From: Gemmatimonadota bacterium
GTDB lineage: Bacteria > Gemmatimonadota > Gemmatimonadetes > Longimicrobiales > Gaopeijiaceae
DNA length: 64,000 bases
Direction: 5' to 3'
Assembly (NCBI GenBank): GCA_027623325.1
Contig: JAQBXY010000003.1
Location: 124,001 to 188,000, forward strand
The notes beneath the pieces are model-generated. The model saw only the letters and a program-made list of their open reading frames with translations, had not been told where the DNA came from and made no database searches. The translations under genes were made by a program, and so were the position numbers. Below are positions 34,548-42,968 of this stretch, one piece after another (the first letter of the stretch is position 1; each line of letters begins with the position of its first letter).

Positions 34548-35428
34548 CGAGCCACAGCTGCCCGCTGTGCGAACTGCTCCAACACGAAGTCCGCAACGAA
34601 GCCGGGAATGTCGACACCCGTGGTAGCGACCGAATTTCGAAACTCCATCGTCCCGTTGACCTCGTTTACGAGATACCCTTCGTCCGTTTCGAAGACGTCG
34701 ACCGCGACCGCGCCGCTGCCCACCGCAGCCGCCGCGGCTTCCGAGACCCGCTTGAGCTCCGGATCGAGCGTGAGACCGGTCGCCTTCCCGCCGAGAGCCG
34801 TATTGGTCTTCCAGCCCGCCGAGGTCCGTGCGATGGCAGCAATGCAGCGATCGTGCACGACGAACGAGCGAATATCCCGCCCTCCGGTGGGTACGAAGCG
34901 TTGGAGGTACGTCACCGAGTGAGGGGCACCGCCGAGCGCCTCCTTGTGATCGAGCGCGAGATCCAAGGCGTCCGCATCGTTCACCTTTCCGATCAGCCGT
35001 CCCCAGGAACCGATCACGGGCTTCACGACGAGGGGATACCCAACACCCTCCGCGGCCAGGGCCCCACTCTCCTGCGAGAAGGCGATCGACGCGCTCAGGG
35101 TCGGCACTCCGGCACCCAAGAGCGCGAGCGTCGTGAGCACCTTGTCTCCGCACGTCTCGAGCACTCGGCTCGCATTCACGGGCTGGGCGCCCAGGCTTTC
35201 GAGCCAGTGGGCGATCGCGACGTTTCGCCAATGCCCCTTGGAGCGCAAAAGGACGGCGTCCACGCGGGGGAATCCCGCGGGCCACGAGGAGAGGTCCCCG
35301 TGAATGGTCCGGTCATCGATGACGTGCAGTTCGACGTTCCGCGCCGCGAACGCCTCGGCCAACATGCGCTCTTCCGCCCGGACGCCGGTGCACACCATCC
35401 CCACGGCCGGCGAGCCGGGAGTGTTCAT
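34544..35428 (-). CDS. lysX: LysW ligase (ATP-grasp), LysX type
   Basis: A 294-residue ATP-grasp ligase of the RimK/LysX family. It would join the alpha-amino group of aminoadipate (or glutamate) to the gamma-carboxyl of the LysW C-terminal glutamate. ATP-grasp features are CGDKVLTTLALLGAGVP (about 107-123), YPLVVKPVIGSWGRLIGKV (about 142-160) and the magnesium-binding end FETDEGYLVNEVNGTMEFRN (about 245-264), followed by TTGVDIPGFV, a hallmark of LysX proteins. It starts 7 bases after the lysW stop and overlaps lysY. Whether it accepts aminoadipate, glutamate or both cannot be read from this sequence. Confidence 0.94.
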   Translation of the reverse strand: MNTPGSPAVGMVCTGVRAEERMLAEAFAARNVELHVIDDRTIHGDLSSWPAGFPRVDAVLLRSKGHWRNVAIAHWLESLGAQPVNASRVLETCGDKVLTTLALLGAGVPTLSASIAFSQESGALAAEGVGYPLVVKPVIGSWGRLIGKVNDADALDLALDHKEALGGAPHSVTYLQRFVPTGGRDIRSFVVHDRCIAAIARTSAGWKTNTALGGKATGLTLDPELKRVSEAAAAAVGSGAVAVDVFETDEGYLVNEVNGTMEFRNSVATTGVDIPGFVADFVLEQFAQRAAVAR

Positions 35429-35435
35429 CGCAGAG

Positions 35436-35618
35436 CTACTCTCCCCAGTCCTCGGCCGACATCGGGGCCTCGCGCACTTCGATAGCCGGGGTGAGCTGCG
35501 TTACCTCGAGCTCCGAACCGCATTCGTCACAGTCGAGGAGCTCCCCCATCATCGCGTCACCCGGTACACCGACCATTCCTGCGCACACCGGACACTCGGT
35601 CGCGACGGCAACACTCAT
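35436..35618 (-). CDS. lysW: Amino-group carrier protein LysW
   Basis: A 60-residue acidic carrier protein. A zinc ribbon is formed by CPVC (residues 9-12) and CDEC (about 30-33). The C-terminus is EDWGE, the invariant end of LysW; the gamma-carboxyl of the last glutamate carries the amino-acid intermediate during lysine (and in some organisms ornithine) synthesis. The ATG at 35618 has GGAG/GGAAG upstream and gives the normal length; a GTG 18 bases earlier is also open. It is the first gene of the minus-strand operon and shares a 122-base control region with the divergent ACT-domain gene. Confidence 0.96.
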   Translation of the reverse strand: MSVAVATECPVCAGMVGVPGDAMMGELLDCDECGSELEVTQLTPAIEVREAPMSAEDWGE

Positions 35619-35706
35619 CTTCCTGACTCCTGACAAAGTTGTGTTGTGAAGCGGGGAGTATCGGGCGGTTGGCGGAAGGCGCGAAGGAATTCGGTAAAAA
35701 ACGGTA

Positions 35707-35735
35707 TTGCTAACAGTTTTTGTTTGTTTTATAAC
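35707..35735 (+). promoter_or_regulatory. Promoter giving a probably leaderless transcript
   Basis: TTGCTA at 35707-35712 and TATAAC at 35730-35735 are separated by exactly 17 bases. The TATAAC hexamer matches the -10 consensus in 5 of 6 positions and sits in an AT-rich island in otherwise GC-rich DNA. Transcription would start at or next to the ATG at 35741, and there is no Shine-Dalgarno sequence in between. Confidence 0.65.
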
Positions 35736-35737
35736 AA
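35724..35737. promoter_or_regulatory. Putative operator TTGTT-N4-AACAA
   Basis: A perfect 5+5 dyad, TTGTT at 35724-35728 and AACAA at 35733-35737, overlaps the -10 hexamer of the ACT-domain gene. A regulator bound here would block that promoter and could act on the divergent lys operon. Confidence 0.45.
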
Positions 35738-35740
35738 CCC

Positions 35741-36382
35741 ATGATCAAAGTAGCCGATGCGGTCCGTGACGTCGTGGACAACGACCCCGCACTGAAGACG
35801 GGGCTCGCCCAGGACCTTCTCAACCTGACGAAGGTCGCTCGGCACATTCATTCCACCGTCGAAGCCAGAACCCAAAAGAGCGTCCAACTCGGGGCGATCA
35901 CGATGGCCCTCTCACGACTGCGCTCGGATCTTCCGTCCTTCGAGGCGGCTTCGAAGCTCCGCCTTGCGGACCGGATCACGGTGCAACGGGGCCTCGTCGT
36001 ACTCACCTTCCCCAACACGGACCGGGTGCATACAGGACTACTGAAGCTCCAGGAGAAGATCCGTGGCGCGCGCCGGTACCTCACCATCACAGAAGGCATC
36101 CGCGAGATTACACTGATCATCGAGCAGGCCATGCTCGACAGTGTGGCCGAGTCCGTGGGCGAACGCCCGGCGCGGGTGGCGCGCAACATCGCCAGTCTCT
36201 CGGTGTCGCTGACCGAGGCGAATCTCTCCGAGCCAGGGGTGCTCTATCGGCTGCTGCAGCCGCTCGCCCTCCAGGGGGTCGCGCTCGCCGAGGTCGCCTC
36301 GACGACGAAGGAGTTCCACGTCTATCTCGCCGAACGAGACGTGATGCTGGCCCTGGATTCGCTCTACGGCGCGTTCCGTTGA
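35741..36382 (+). CDS. ACT-domain protein, likely regulator of the lys operon
   Basis: A 213-residue protein. The C-terminal 65 residues (about 148-213) form an ACT-like domain: LSVSLTEANLSEPGVLYRLL, then GVALAEVASTTKEFHVYL and a final helix, as in the amino-acid-sensing domains of aspartate kinase. Residues 1-60 are helical, with KSVQLGAITMALSRLR, and could be a DNA-binding helix-turn-helix of the kind seen in archaeal and thermophile regulators with ACT domains. The middle (60-145) may be another small ligand fold. It is divergent from lysW, so end-product control of the lys operon is the simplest role. This is inference; binding was not testable here. Confidence 0.72.
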   Translation: MIKVADAVRDVVDNDPALKTGLAQDLLNLTKVARHIHSTVEARTQKSVQLGAITMALSRLRSDLPSFEAASKLRLADRITVQRGLVVLTFPNTDRVHTGLLKLQEKIRGARRYLTITEGIREITLIIEQAMLDSVAESVGERPARVARNIASLSVSLTEANLSEPGVLYRLLQPLALQGVALAEVASTTKEFHVYLAERDVMLALDSLYGAFR

Positions 36383-36432
36383 GGTTTTAGCCCCCGAGTG
36401 CCGCGATTCGCGCCTGAGCCTCCCTCTTCAGC

Positions 36433-37917
36433 TCACGCCCGGAACAACGGCCCCACCGACTCGTGCACCGCCTCGAACTCCGCGACTGCCTCCGCGTTCG
36501 GCCGGGTCAGCAGGCTGACCGAGACGCACGCTGCGAGTCCGACAAAGAAGCCCGGGATCATCTCGTAGAGATCGTAGAATCCGGTCTTGAACAGTTCGAC
36601 CCACAGAACCGTCACCGCAAAGCCGACGATCATTCCGGCGATAGCCCCTTCACGGGTTGTCCGTTTCCAGAAGAGCGAACATAGGACCACGGGCGTGAAC
36701 GCGCAGGCGATGCCCGACCACGCGAACAGGACGAAGTCGAAGATCAGGCGTACCTCGAGTAGCGCGACGGCGAGCCCGACGAGTCCGATGACGACGGTCA
36801 CCCCTTTTCCGAGCATCGACAGCGACCGCTCCGACCAGGTGGATCCCATGGCCTGCTGGACCACGTCCCGCACCACGACGGAGGAGGCCAGAATGAGCAG
36901 AGAATCAACGGTCGACATGATCGCCGCGAGCACGACTACGAGGAACATGCCAGTGAAGAACGCGGGGAAGAGCGATGCGCTCATTTGAGGCAGAATCGTC
37001 TCCGGATCGAGCAGGCCAGGGTAGAGCGTCCTCCCTGCCATGCCCGCGAATACCGCACCGACATCGAAGCCGATCACGCATAGGACCGCCCACAGCCCAC
37101 CGTCGACAATCTGTTTCTGGTCGCGCGCGGCCATGAAGCGCGTCAGGAGCTGAGGCGAGCCCAGGAAGGCCAACCCGATGGCGACCGATCCGGCGGCGCT
37201 CGCGATGCCCGCAGGCCCGAGCCCGAAGGACCCCATCGGATCCAGGAGCGCCGGGTCCTGAGCGCCGAGGGCGGAGATCATTTCGCCCCAACCACCGGCC
37301 GCCACGATGCCCACGATCGGTAGGATGATCAGACACGCCAGCATCAGGACACCCTGCACGAAGTCGGAGTATGCGACCGCCTTGAAGCCGCCGACCGTGG
37401 TGTAGAAGAGGACGATGCCGAGGCCGATCCACACGCCCTGCGTGTAGCCGGTGCCCAAGAAAGAGTCGAAGGCCTTCCCCGAGGCCGTCAGCTGAGCCGC
37501 CGTGTACGCCATCACCATGCTGAGAATGATGATCGCGGATATCCAGCGGAAGATGTGACTCGTGTCGCGGAACCGTTCCGTCAGATAGTCCGGTACCGTG
37601 ATGGAGTCGTACCGATCGGTGTACTCCTTGAACGGACGCGCGACCCAAATCCACGCGCACGCCACACCGAGTACCTCGCCCATGATGATCCAGAAGGCGT
37701 GGACTCCGATCATGTACCCCATGCCGGTGAGGCCGAGCAGCAGCCAGGCACTCTCACCAGTGGCGTTGGAGCTGAAGGCAATGACCCAGGACGGGAGTTT
37801 CTTCCCGGCCACGTAGTAGCCCCGGAGGTCGCCCGACTCCTTTCTGCCCCAAAATCCGATCGCCAGCAGAACGATCAGATAACCGACGAGGACACCGATG
37901 ATGGTCAGCGACGTCAT
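36433..37917 (-). CDS. Sodium:solute symporter, PutP type
   Basis: A 494-residue integral membrane transporter of the SSS family with about 13 helices. Features include GYYVAGKKLPSWVIAFSSNATGESAWLLLGLTG-type segments in the first two helices (about 33-65), YTTVGGFKAVAYSDFVQG (about 172-189), the helix-8 sodium-site region around IMSTVDSLLILASSVVVRDV (about 325) and SGIACAFTPVVL. It is close to proline and pantothenate carriers. It closes a minus-strand operon with an aminotransferase and a semialdehyde dehydrogenase, so it probably imports the amino acid they degrade. The ATG at 37917 overlaps the stop of a 51-residue membrane protein gene (ATGA). Confidence 0.93.
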   Translation of the reverse strand: MTSLTIIGVLVGYLIVLLAIGFWGRKESGDLRGYYVAGKKLPSWVIAFSSNATGESAWLLLGLTGMGYMIGVHAFWIIMGEVLGVACAWIWVARPFKEYTDRYDSITVPDYLTERFRDTSHIFRWISAIIILSMVMAYTAAQLTASGKAFDSFLGTGYTQGVWIGLGIVLFYTTVGGFKAVAYSDFVQGVLMLACLIILPIVGIVAAGGWGEMISALGAQDPALLDPMGSFGLGPAGIASAAGSVAIGLAFLGSPQLLTRFMAARDQKQIVDGGLWAVLCVIGFDVGAVFAGMAGRTLYPGLLDPETILPQMSASLFPAFFTGMFLVVVLAAIMSTVDSLLILASSVVVRDVVQQAMGSTWSERSLSMLGKGVTVVIGLVGLAVALLEVRLIFDFVLFAWSGIACAFTPVVLCSLFWKRTTREGAIAGMIVGFAVTVLWVELFKTGFYDLYEMIPGFFVGLAACVSVSLLTRPNAEAVAEFEAVHESVGPLFRA

Positions 37918-38069
37918 GGCGCGTCCGCGCGGCCGTCGATGGCGCTACCGCGTCCTGGCCCACCGCGGGCCCTTCGTTGGGCACGCCAGAAGAGAAGCTC
38001 CAGACTCAACCCCAACCCGACTGCGACGATCAACAGCAGCCAGGAGTCTACGGGCAGGCCGAAGACCAT
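37914..38069 (-). CDS. 51-residue single-span membrane protein
   Basis: A short frame of 51 codons starts MVFGLPVDSWLLLIVAVGLG, with a hydrophobic helix at about 9-27. A basic tail follows (RAQRRARGG) and it ends RADAP. Its stop overlaps the symporter start in ATGA, and its ATG is 3 bases after the aminotransferase stop, which leaves no room for anything else. Small one-span proteins beside SSS transporters exist in other bacteria and are thought to be accessory subunits. The tight coupling supports a real gene even though it is below usual length cut-offs. Confidence 0.72.
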   Translation of the reverse strand: MVFGLPVDSWLLLIVAVGLGLSLELLFWRAQRRARGGPGRGSAIDGRADAP

Positions 38070-38072
38070 GGG

Positions 38073-39392
38073 CTAGGCACCCACCTGGTCGATCGCTCGG
38101 CCCAGCTTCTCGATGCCCTCGGCCATCTCTGCTTCGGTGATGAGCAAGGAGGGGCCCAGGCGGATGACCGTACCGTTCAGCCCCCCCTGCCCGATGAGGA
38201 CCCCTTCCGCTCGCGAGGCCTCCATGAGAGCGGCCGTGCGCTCGGCGTCGGGCTCCTTCGTGATCGGGTCTTTGACGATCTCGATGGCCTGCATGAGTCC
38301 CATCCCTCGGACGTCGCCGATCCAGGAAGGGTGTCGTTGCTGCATCTCCTCCAACGCCGCGCGCAATTGGTCGCCGCGATCCTGAGCGTTCGTCGGCGCG
38401 TCGTGATCTCGCATCTCGTCCTGGGTCGCGCACAGAGCAGCCATGGAGACGGGATTGCCTCCGAACGTCGAGATCGTCTTTCCCTTCCAGCCGTGGGCGA
38501 TCTCGTCGGTCGTGATCGTGGCCCCGACCGGAGCACCATTCGCGATGCCCTTCGCCATGACCATGATGTCGGGCACTACGTCCCAGTGCTGAATGCCGAA
38601 CCAGTGTGTACCCGTGCGAGCGAAACCGGCCTGCACCTCGTCGACGATGAAGAGGCCGCCGTAGTGTCGAATGACCTCGGCCGCTTTCTGGAAGTACCCG
38701 GGCGGCGGTACGACATAGCCGGCGACGCCCTGGATGGTCTCCGCAATGAACGCCGCGGGCCGGCCGTTCGTCGTAGTCTTGATGACCTCTTCGAGGTCGT
38801 CCACGAACTTGTCGACGCACGTCTCGTCGCACGGCTGCTTGAAGGGGCACCGGTAGGGATTCGGTCCCTTGGCGTGTTTGATGCCCGCGACCGGCGTTGC
38901 CAGAGGCCGCCATCCCGAGTGGGCCGTCACACTCGTCGCCATGAAGGAGCGTCCGTGGTAACCGACGCGCAGACCGATGATCTCGCTCCGGCCCGTTGCC
39001 AGACACGCCATCATGAGTGCCGTCTCGATCGCCTCGGTGCCTGAATTGCTGAAGAAGGTACGCTTCAACGCCCCCGGCGAGATGTCGGCGATCTTGCGGG
39101 CTGCTTCGACCTGGATCTCGGTCGCATAGAGCGTCGAGACGTGACCCAGTTTGTTCATCTGCTTGGTCGTCGCCTGGATGACCTTCGGATTACAGTGCCC
39201 AACCGACGTCGTCAGGATGCCGCTGAAGAGGTCCAGGAATTCGTGTCCCTCTGGGTCACGCACCCGGACGCCAAGCCCTTCGGACAGGACCAAGGGCTCC
39301 TTGTAGAGATGCAGGATCGACGGGAGCAGGTACTCCCTCTGCCCGTGGACCGTCTCCGCACTGGTTACCGTCTTTGCCAGACCGTCTGTCAT
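38073..39392 (-). CDS. Class III aminotransferase (GABA/beta-alanine type)
   Basis: A 439-residue PLP-dependent transaminase close to 4-aminobutyrate, beta-alanine and alanine-glyoxylate (AGXT2-like) aminotransferases. Motifs: FLDLFSGILTTSVGHCNP (about 52-69), FFSNSGTEAIETALM (about 113), the GYHGRSFMATSVT region, IVDEVQAGFARTGTHW (about 247) and the PLP lysine in VMAKGIANGAPVGA (about 277). Residues 175-190 hold an insertion with CPFKQPCDETC, as in AGXT2/PhnW-like members. Together with the next dehydrogenase it would convert beta-alanine or a branched beta-amino acid to acyl-CoA. The gap to mmsA is 4 bases. Confidence 0.9.
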   Translation of the reverse strand: MTDGLAKTVTSAETVHGQREYLLPSILHLYKEPLVLSEGLGVRVRDPEGHEFLDLFSGILTTSVGHCNPKVIQATTKQMNKLGHVSTLYATEIQVEAARKIADISPGALKRTFFSNSGTEAIETALMMACLATGRSEIIGLRVGYHGRSFMATSVTAHSGWRPLATPVAGIKHAKGPNPYRCPFKQPCDETCVDKFVDDLEEVIKTTTNGRPAAFIAETIQGVAGYVVPPPGYFQKAAEVIRHYGGLFIVDEVQAGFARTGTHWFGIQHWDVVPDIMVMAKGIANGAPVGATITTDEIAHGWKGKTISTFGGNPVSMAALCATQDEMRDHDAPTNAQDRGDQLRAALEEMQQRHPSWIGDVRGMGLMQAIEIVKDPITKEPDAERTAALMEASRAEGVLIGQGGLNGTVIRLGPSLLITEAEMAEGIEKLGRAIDQVGA

Positions 39393-39396
39393 GTGC

Positions 39397-40845
39397 TTAC
39401 CATCGAGAGATGACGACCCTTTGGTCGGTGAAGAATGACACTCCGTCTTTCCCTTGTGCCTTCAGGTCGCCGAAGAACGACTGCTTCGAGCCACCGAACG
39501 GGAAGAAGGCCATCGGCGCCGCGACTCCAATGTTGACGCCGATCATGCTGATGCCGGCCTGGTAACGAAACTCTCGCGCCGCCTTCCCGCTGGTCGTGAA
39601 GATCGAGCAAGCGTTCCCATAGCGACTGCCATGCATCATCCGGATCGCACCGTCCACATCGTCGGCGCGATTGATGGTCGCGACGGGTCCGAAAATCTCC
39701 TCGGTGCCGATCGAAATGTCGGGGGCGACATCCTCGAAGATCGTCGGGCCTACCCAATAGCCTCCGTCGAAACCAGCCACCTTGGGACCACGGCCGTCGA
39801 GGCTGAGCTTCGCGCCGTCCGCGACACCCTGGGTGATATACGCGTTCACACGATCCCGATGCTCGGCCGAGATCACGGGGCCCATGTCGGTATCGGCCGC
39901 GAGCCCGTCCCCGAGTCGGATGGACGCCGCCGAGTCGAGCATGCGTTCGCGGATCGCTCCGTGGGCATCGCCGACCCCGACGATCACGCTCCCTGCGAGA
40001 CACCGTTGGCCCGATGACCCGAAGATCGACGCGTGACACGCCTCGTGGGCCAAGTCCATGTCCGCGTCGGGCAGTACGATCATGTGGTTCTTGGCGCCGC
40101 CGAGCGATTGAACCCTCTTCCCGGATGCAGCGGCGCGCCGATAGACGATCTCCGCCACGCGACTCGAACCCACGAACGATATCCCGACGACGTCGGGATG
40201 ATCGCACAGGGACTCGACGGTTTCCTGCCCGCCGTGAACCACGTTGAGAACCCCGGCCGGAAGTCCGGCTTCCTCCGCGAGGTCGATGATTCGCTGGTGC
40301 GTAAGCGGATCCTGCTCGCTCGGCTTGAGCACGACGGTATTTCCCGTCGCAACCGCGTAAGGCCAGAACCAGAGCGGAATCATCACGGGAAAGTTGTATG
40401 GTGTGATGATTCCGAAGACGCCCAGCGGCTGACGCCAAGAAGCGCTGTCGATGCCCGGGGCGATCTCCTCGAGCGTGTCGCCCATCATCAACGTGGGGAT
40501 GCCGCACGCGTGCTCGACGTTCTCGATGCCTCGCTGAACTTCACCTCGCGTCTCAGCGACGACCTTACCGTGCTCCGTGGTGAGCTGACGCGCCAACTCC
40601 TCTTTGTGTTCTTCCAGAAGTGCCTTCAATCGGAAGAGCACCCGAGCGCGCTGCGGAGCCGGCGTGGACCGCCACGCCGGGTAGGCTGCGCGGGCCGCCT
40701 GGACCGCCGCGTCGACATCGCGACTGGTGGAAAGTGGCACTCGCCCAATCTCGGCGCCTGTGGCCGGATTGGTAACCGATAGCGTCTCGGTGGCTGACGA
40801 ATCGCGCCACCCTCCTCCCACGTAATTGCGGATCTTCATGCTCAT
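39397..40845 (-). CDS. mmsA: CoA-acylating (methyl)malonate-semialdehyde dehydrogenase
   Basis: A 482-residue aldehyde dehydrogenase of the CoA-acylating MmsA type, which turns methylmalonate or malonate semialdehyde plus CoA and NAD into propionyl- or acetyl-CoA and CO2. The catalytic cysteine is in GQRCLAGS (about 282-289), as in MmsA rather than in hydrolytic ALDHs. NAD and substrate motifs include GIITPYNFPVMIPLWFWPYA (about 144), KPSEQDPL and FVGSSRVAEIVY. The C-terminal KDGVSFFTDQRVVISRW is typical of the family. It is cotranscribed with the aminotransferase, consistent with beta-alanine or valine/thymine catabolism. Confidence 0.94.
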   Translation of the reverse strand: MSMKIRNYVGGGWRDSSATETLSVTNPATGAEIGRVPLSTSRDVDAAVQAARAAYPAWRSTPAPQRARVLFRLKALLEEHKEELARQLTTEHGKVVAETRGEVQRGIENVEHACGIPTLMMGDTLEEIAPGIDSASWRQPLGVFGIITPYNFPVMIPLWFWPYAVATGNTVVLKPSEQDPLTHQRIIDLAEEAGLPAGVLNVVHGGQETVESLCDHPDVVGISFVGSSRVAEIVYRRAAASGKRVQSLGGAKNHMIVLPDADMDLAHEACHASIFGSSGQRCLAGSVIVGVGDAHGAIRERMLDSAASIRLGDGLAADTDMGPVISAEHRDRVNAYITQGVADGAKLSLDGRGPKVAGFDGGYWVGPTIFEDVAPDISIGTEEIFGPVATINRADDVDGAIRMMHGSRYGNACSIFTTSGKAAREFRYQAGISMIGVNIGVAAPMAFFPFGGSKQSFFGDLKAQGKDGVSFFTDQRVVISRW

Positions 40846-40854
40846 GGGCGCGGC

Positions 40855-42447
40855 CTACATTCGCTCGCTGCCGCGTGATGCGCGCTGCGCCGGCGTGCAG
40901 GTCGGCCACTGCGCGGGACCGCCGCCCTGTCCGGTCACGATGGTCCGCCGGGTCCGATCCACGAAGTCAGGATCTTCCGAGGCCAGGTAGACGAGCGAAG
41001 CCGTGAGCACCGCGTTGTTCTTCAAGTCGTCGAAGACGAGCTTGTCGAACGTGTCGCGGTGCGTGTGCCAGGTGTGCGAGCTGTAGTCCCACGACAGCGC
41101 GCTGAGACTGAATCCGGGCGCACCATGGCATACGAAGGAGGCATAGTCCGAGCCGCCTCCGCCGGGGTTCCCGGGCAGTTCGAGATCGACGTGGCGAGAT
41201 ACCTCCGTGGGGACCAGCGACAGCCACTTCGCCAGCGATCCCCCCGCACCGGTCAGCCCCTGGGCCGAGATGCGTTCGACCCTCCCTGTGCCGTTGTCCT
41301 GATTCCAGAGCGCCTGCAGCCCACGTACCACTTCGGGGTGATCCTCCGTATACGCCCGCGAGCCGTTGAGCCCCTGCTCCTCACCGCTCCATAGGCCGAT
41401 CAGGATGGTGCGCTTCGGATTCGGATAGACCTCCTTGATGATCCGCATCGTCTCGAGCATGAGGACCGAGCCGGAGCCGTTGTCGGTCGCGCCCGAGCCG
41501 CTCTCCCACGAATCGAAGTGTGCCGACAGCATCACGTACTGGTCCGGCCAGGTCGTGCCCGGGATCTCCCCGATCACGTTGAAGACCGGCACCTCACCGC
41601 GGTTCTCCGCCTCAGCGGTGAGTCGGACGATCGGGTTCTGGCCGTTGGCGGCCAGCCGGTGGACCAGCGAGTAGTCCTCACAACCCAACTCGAAGGTCGG
41701 CGTCTCGCGATTGTAGGCGTTGAAGACGCGGGTCGTCCCATAGGAACCGGGCCAATCCGATGTGATCACACCGGCCGCGCCGGCGGCCTCGAGCTGTGAA
41801 TGGACATCCCGCCGACGGTTGTCTCTCGACACCATCGCCAGACTCCTCTCCCACCTCTGCTCGGCCATCGCTCTCGCAACCGCCATCCGCTCGGGCGAAC
41901 CCTCCATGCCGAATTCGATCCACTGCTCATCCGCGCGGCACGTCGGCTCGGGGAAGGAGATCATCACCCACTTGCCGCGAACGGTCCCCAAGAAGGCCGT
42001 CCAATCCGCCGGAGTGTTGATCTCCGGCAGGTAGGTGACCGCACCTTCTACCGGTCGCCCCGCCGTTCCTGGGCTCCACGCGAGTATACGCCCTTCGAGG
42101 GATCGCACTCGCGGTGACACGAGATCCACGTGGCTCACCCCGCGATTCCAACCCTCCCACGTTCCGTACTGCTCCAGGCGGGCCTCGATGCCCCAGCCAC
42201 GGAGTGTCTTGGCCGCCCAATCCTGGGCACGTTCCATACCCGGCGAGGCCGTCAGGCGGGGTCCGATCGAATCGAGTAACGCTTGGGCGAGGGACTCGAA
42301 ATGGGAGTTGTTCATGCCCTCTTCCCAGATCCGCGACAGGACCGGGTCGGCGGTGGCCAGCTGCTGCGCATCGGCTACGCTGGGCGCCACCGCAAGGACC
42401 GGAACGACCAACACCGCTGTCAGCAGCGTACAAAAGTGTCTACGCAT
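40855..42447 (-). CDS. Exported M28 family zinc aminopeptidase/carboxypeptidase
   Basis: A 530-residue exported peptidase of family M28, near plasma glutamate carboxypeptidase (carboxypeptidase Q). The signal peptide MRRHFCTLLTAVLVVPVLA is cleaved near ADAQQ. A PA-type insert covers about 130-260. The zinc ligands are in order: His in LSAHFDSWESG (about 309), bridging Asp in GATDNGSGS (about 320), catalytic Glu-Glu in GLWSGEEQGLNGSRAY (about 355), an Asp in WNQDNGTG and a late His in HTWHTHRDTFD. The ATG at 42447 is preceded by AGAGGGG. It probably frees amino acids outside the cytoplasm for the downstream catabolic genes. Confidence 0.92.
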   Translation of the reverse strand: MRRHFCTLLTAVLVVPVLAVAPSVADAQQLATADPVLSRIWEEGMNNSHFESLAQALLDSIGPRLTASPGMERAQDWAAKTLRGWGIEARLEQYGTWEGWNRGVSHVDLVSPRVRSLEGRILAWSPGTAGRPVEGAVTYLPEINTPADWTAFLGTVRGKWVMISFPEPTCRADEQWIEFGMEGSPERMAVARAMAEQRWERSLAMVSRDNRRRDVHSQLEAAGAAGVITSDWPGSYGTTRVFNAYNRETPTFELGCEDYSLVHRLAANGQNPIVRLTAEAENRGEVPVFNVIGEIPGTTWPDQYVMLSAHFDSWESGSGATDNGSGSVLMLETMRIIKEVYPNPKRTILIGLWSGEEQGLNGSRAYTEDHPEVVRGLQALWNQDNGTGRVERISAQGLTGAGGSLAKWLSLVPTEVSRHVDLELPGNPGGGGSDYASFVCHGAPGFSLSALSWDYSSHTWHTHRDTFDKLVFDDLKNNAVLTASLVYLASEDPDFVDRTRRTIVTGQGGGPAQWPTCTPAQRASRGSERM

Positions 42448-42467
42448 GTGCCCCTCTTTCCTTCGCA

Positions 42468-42938
42468 TCACCGTGAGCGTTTCAGGCCAGCCAACTTCGT
42501 GACCCGATCGAATTCTTCCTTCTTGACCGCCTGCACCGAGAGCCGACCGTAACGCACCAACTCCATATCGGCGAGGGCCGGATCTGCCTTGATGTCGGGA
42601 AGTCCCAGCGGCTGAGCCGTCTGCGAGACATACTCGATGTCCACCATGAACCAGCGCGGCTTATCCGGATCGGACTTCGCGTCGAAATAGTCGCTCTTTC
42701 GGTCCAACGCGAGAGCGTCGGGGTACGCCTCTCGGCATACCCTCGCGATGCCGACGACCCCGGGGGGCTTGGCGTTCGAGTGATAGTAGAGCACTTCGTC
42801 GCCGACCTTCATGGCCATCATGTTGTTGCGGGCCCTGTAGTTGCGGACGCCCTCCCATGAGGTCGACCCGTCTCGCTCCAGATCCTCGATGGAATACACG
42901 TCGGGCTCGGACTTCATCAGCCAGTACTGCTTCGCCAT
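42468..42938 (-). CDS. EVE domain protein
   Basis: A 156-residue single-domain EVE protein, related to the PUA/YTH superfamily that recognises modified bases in DNA or RNA; human THYN1 binds oxidised cytosines. Characteristic residues are QYWLMKSEPDVYSIEDLE (4-21), WEGVRNYRARNNMMAMKVGDEVLYYHS-type segments (about 28-54) and WFMVDIEYV. The family length is 140-160. It stands between the MATE and M28 genes, 20-30 bases from each. The link to peptide use is not obvious; it may simply share the transcript. Confidence 0.93.
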   Translation of the reverse strand: MAKQYWLMKSEPDVYSIEDLERDGSTSWEGVRNYRARNNMMAMKVGDEVLYYHSNAKPPGVVGIARVCREAYPDALALDRKSDYFDAKSDPDKPRWFMVDIEYVSQTAQPLGLPDIKADPALADMELVRYGRLSVQAVKKEEFDRVTKLAGLKRSR

Positions 42939-42968
42939 GTCGTCTCCTTCTTCTGGATCAGCCCGGAG

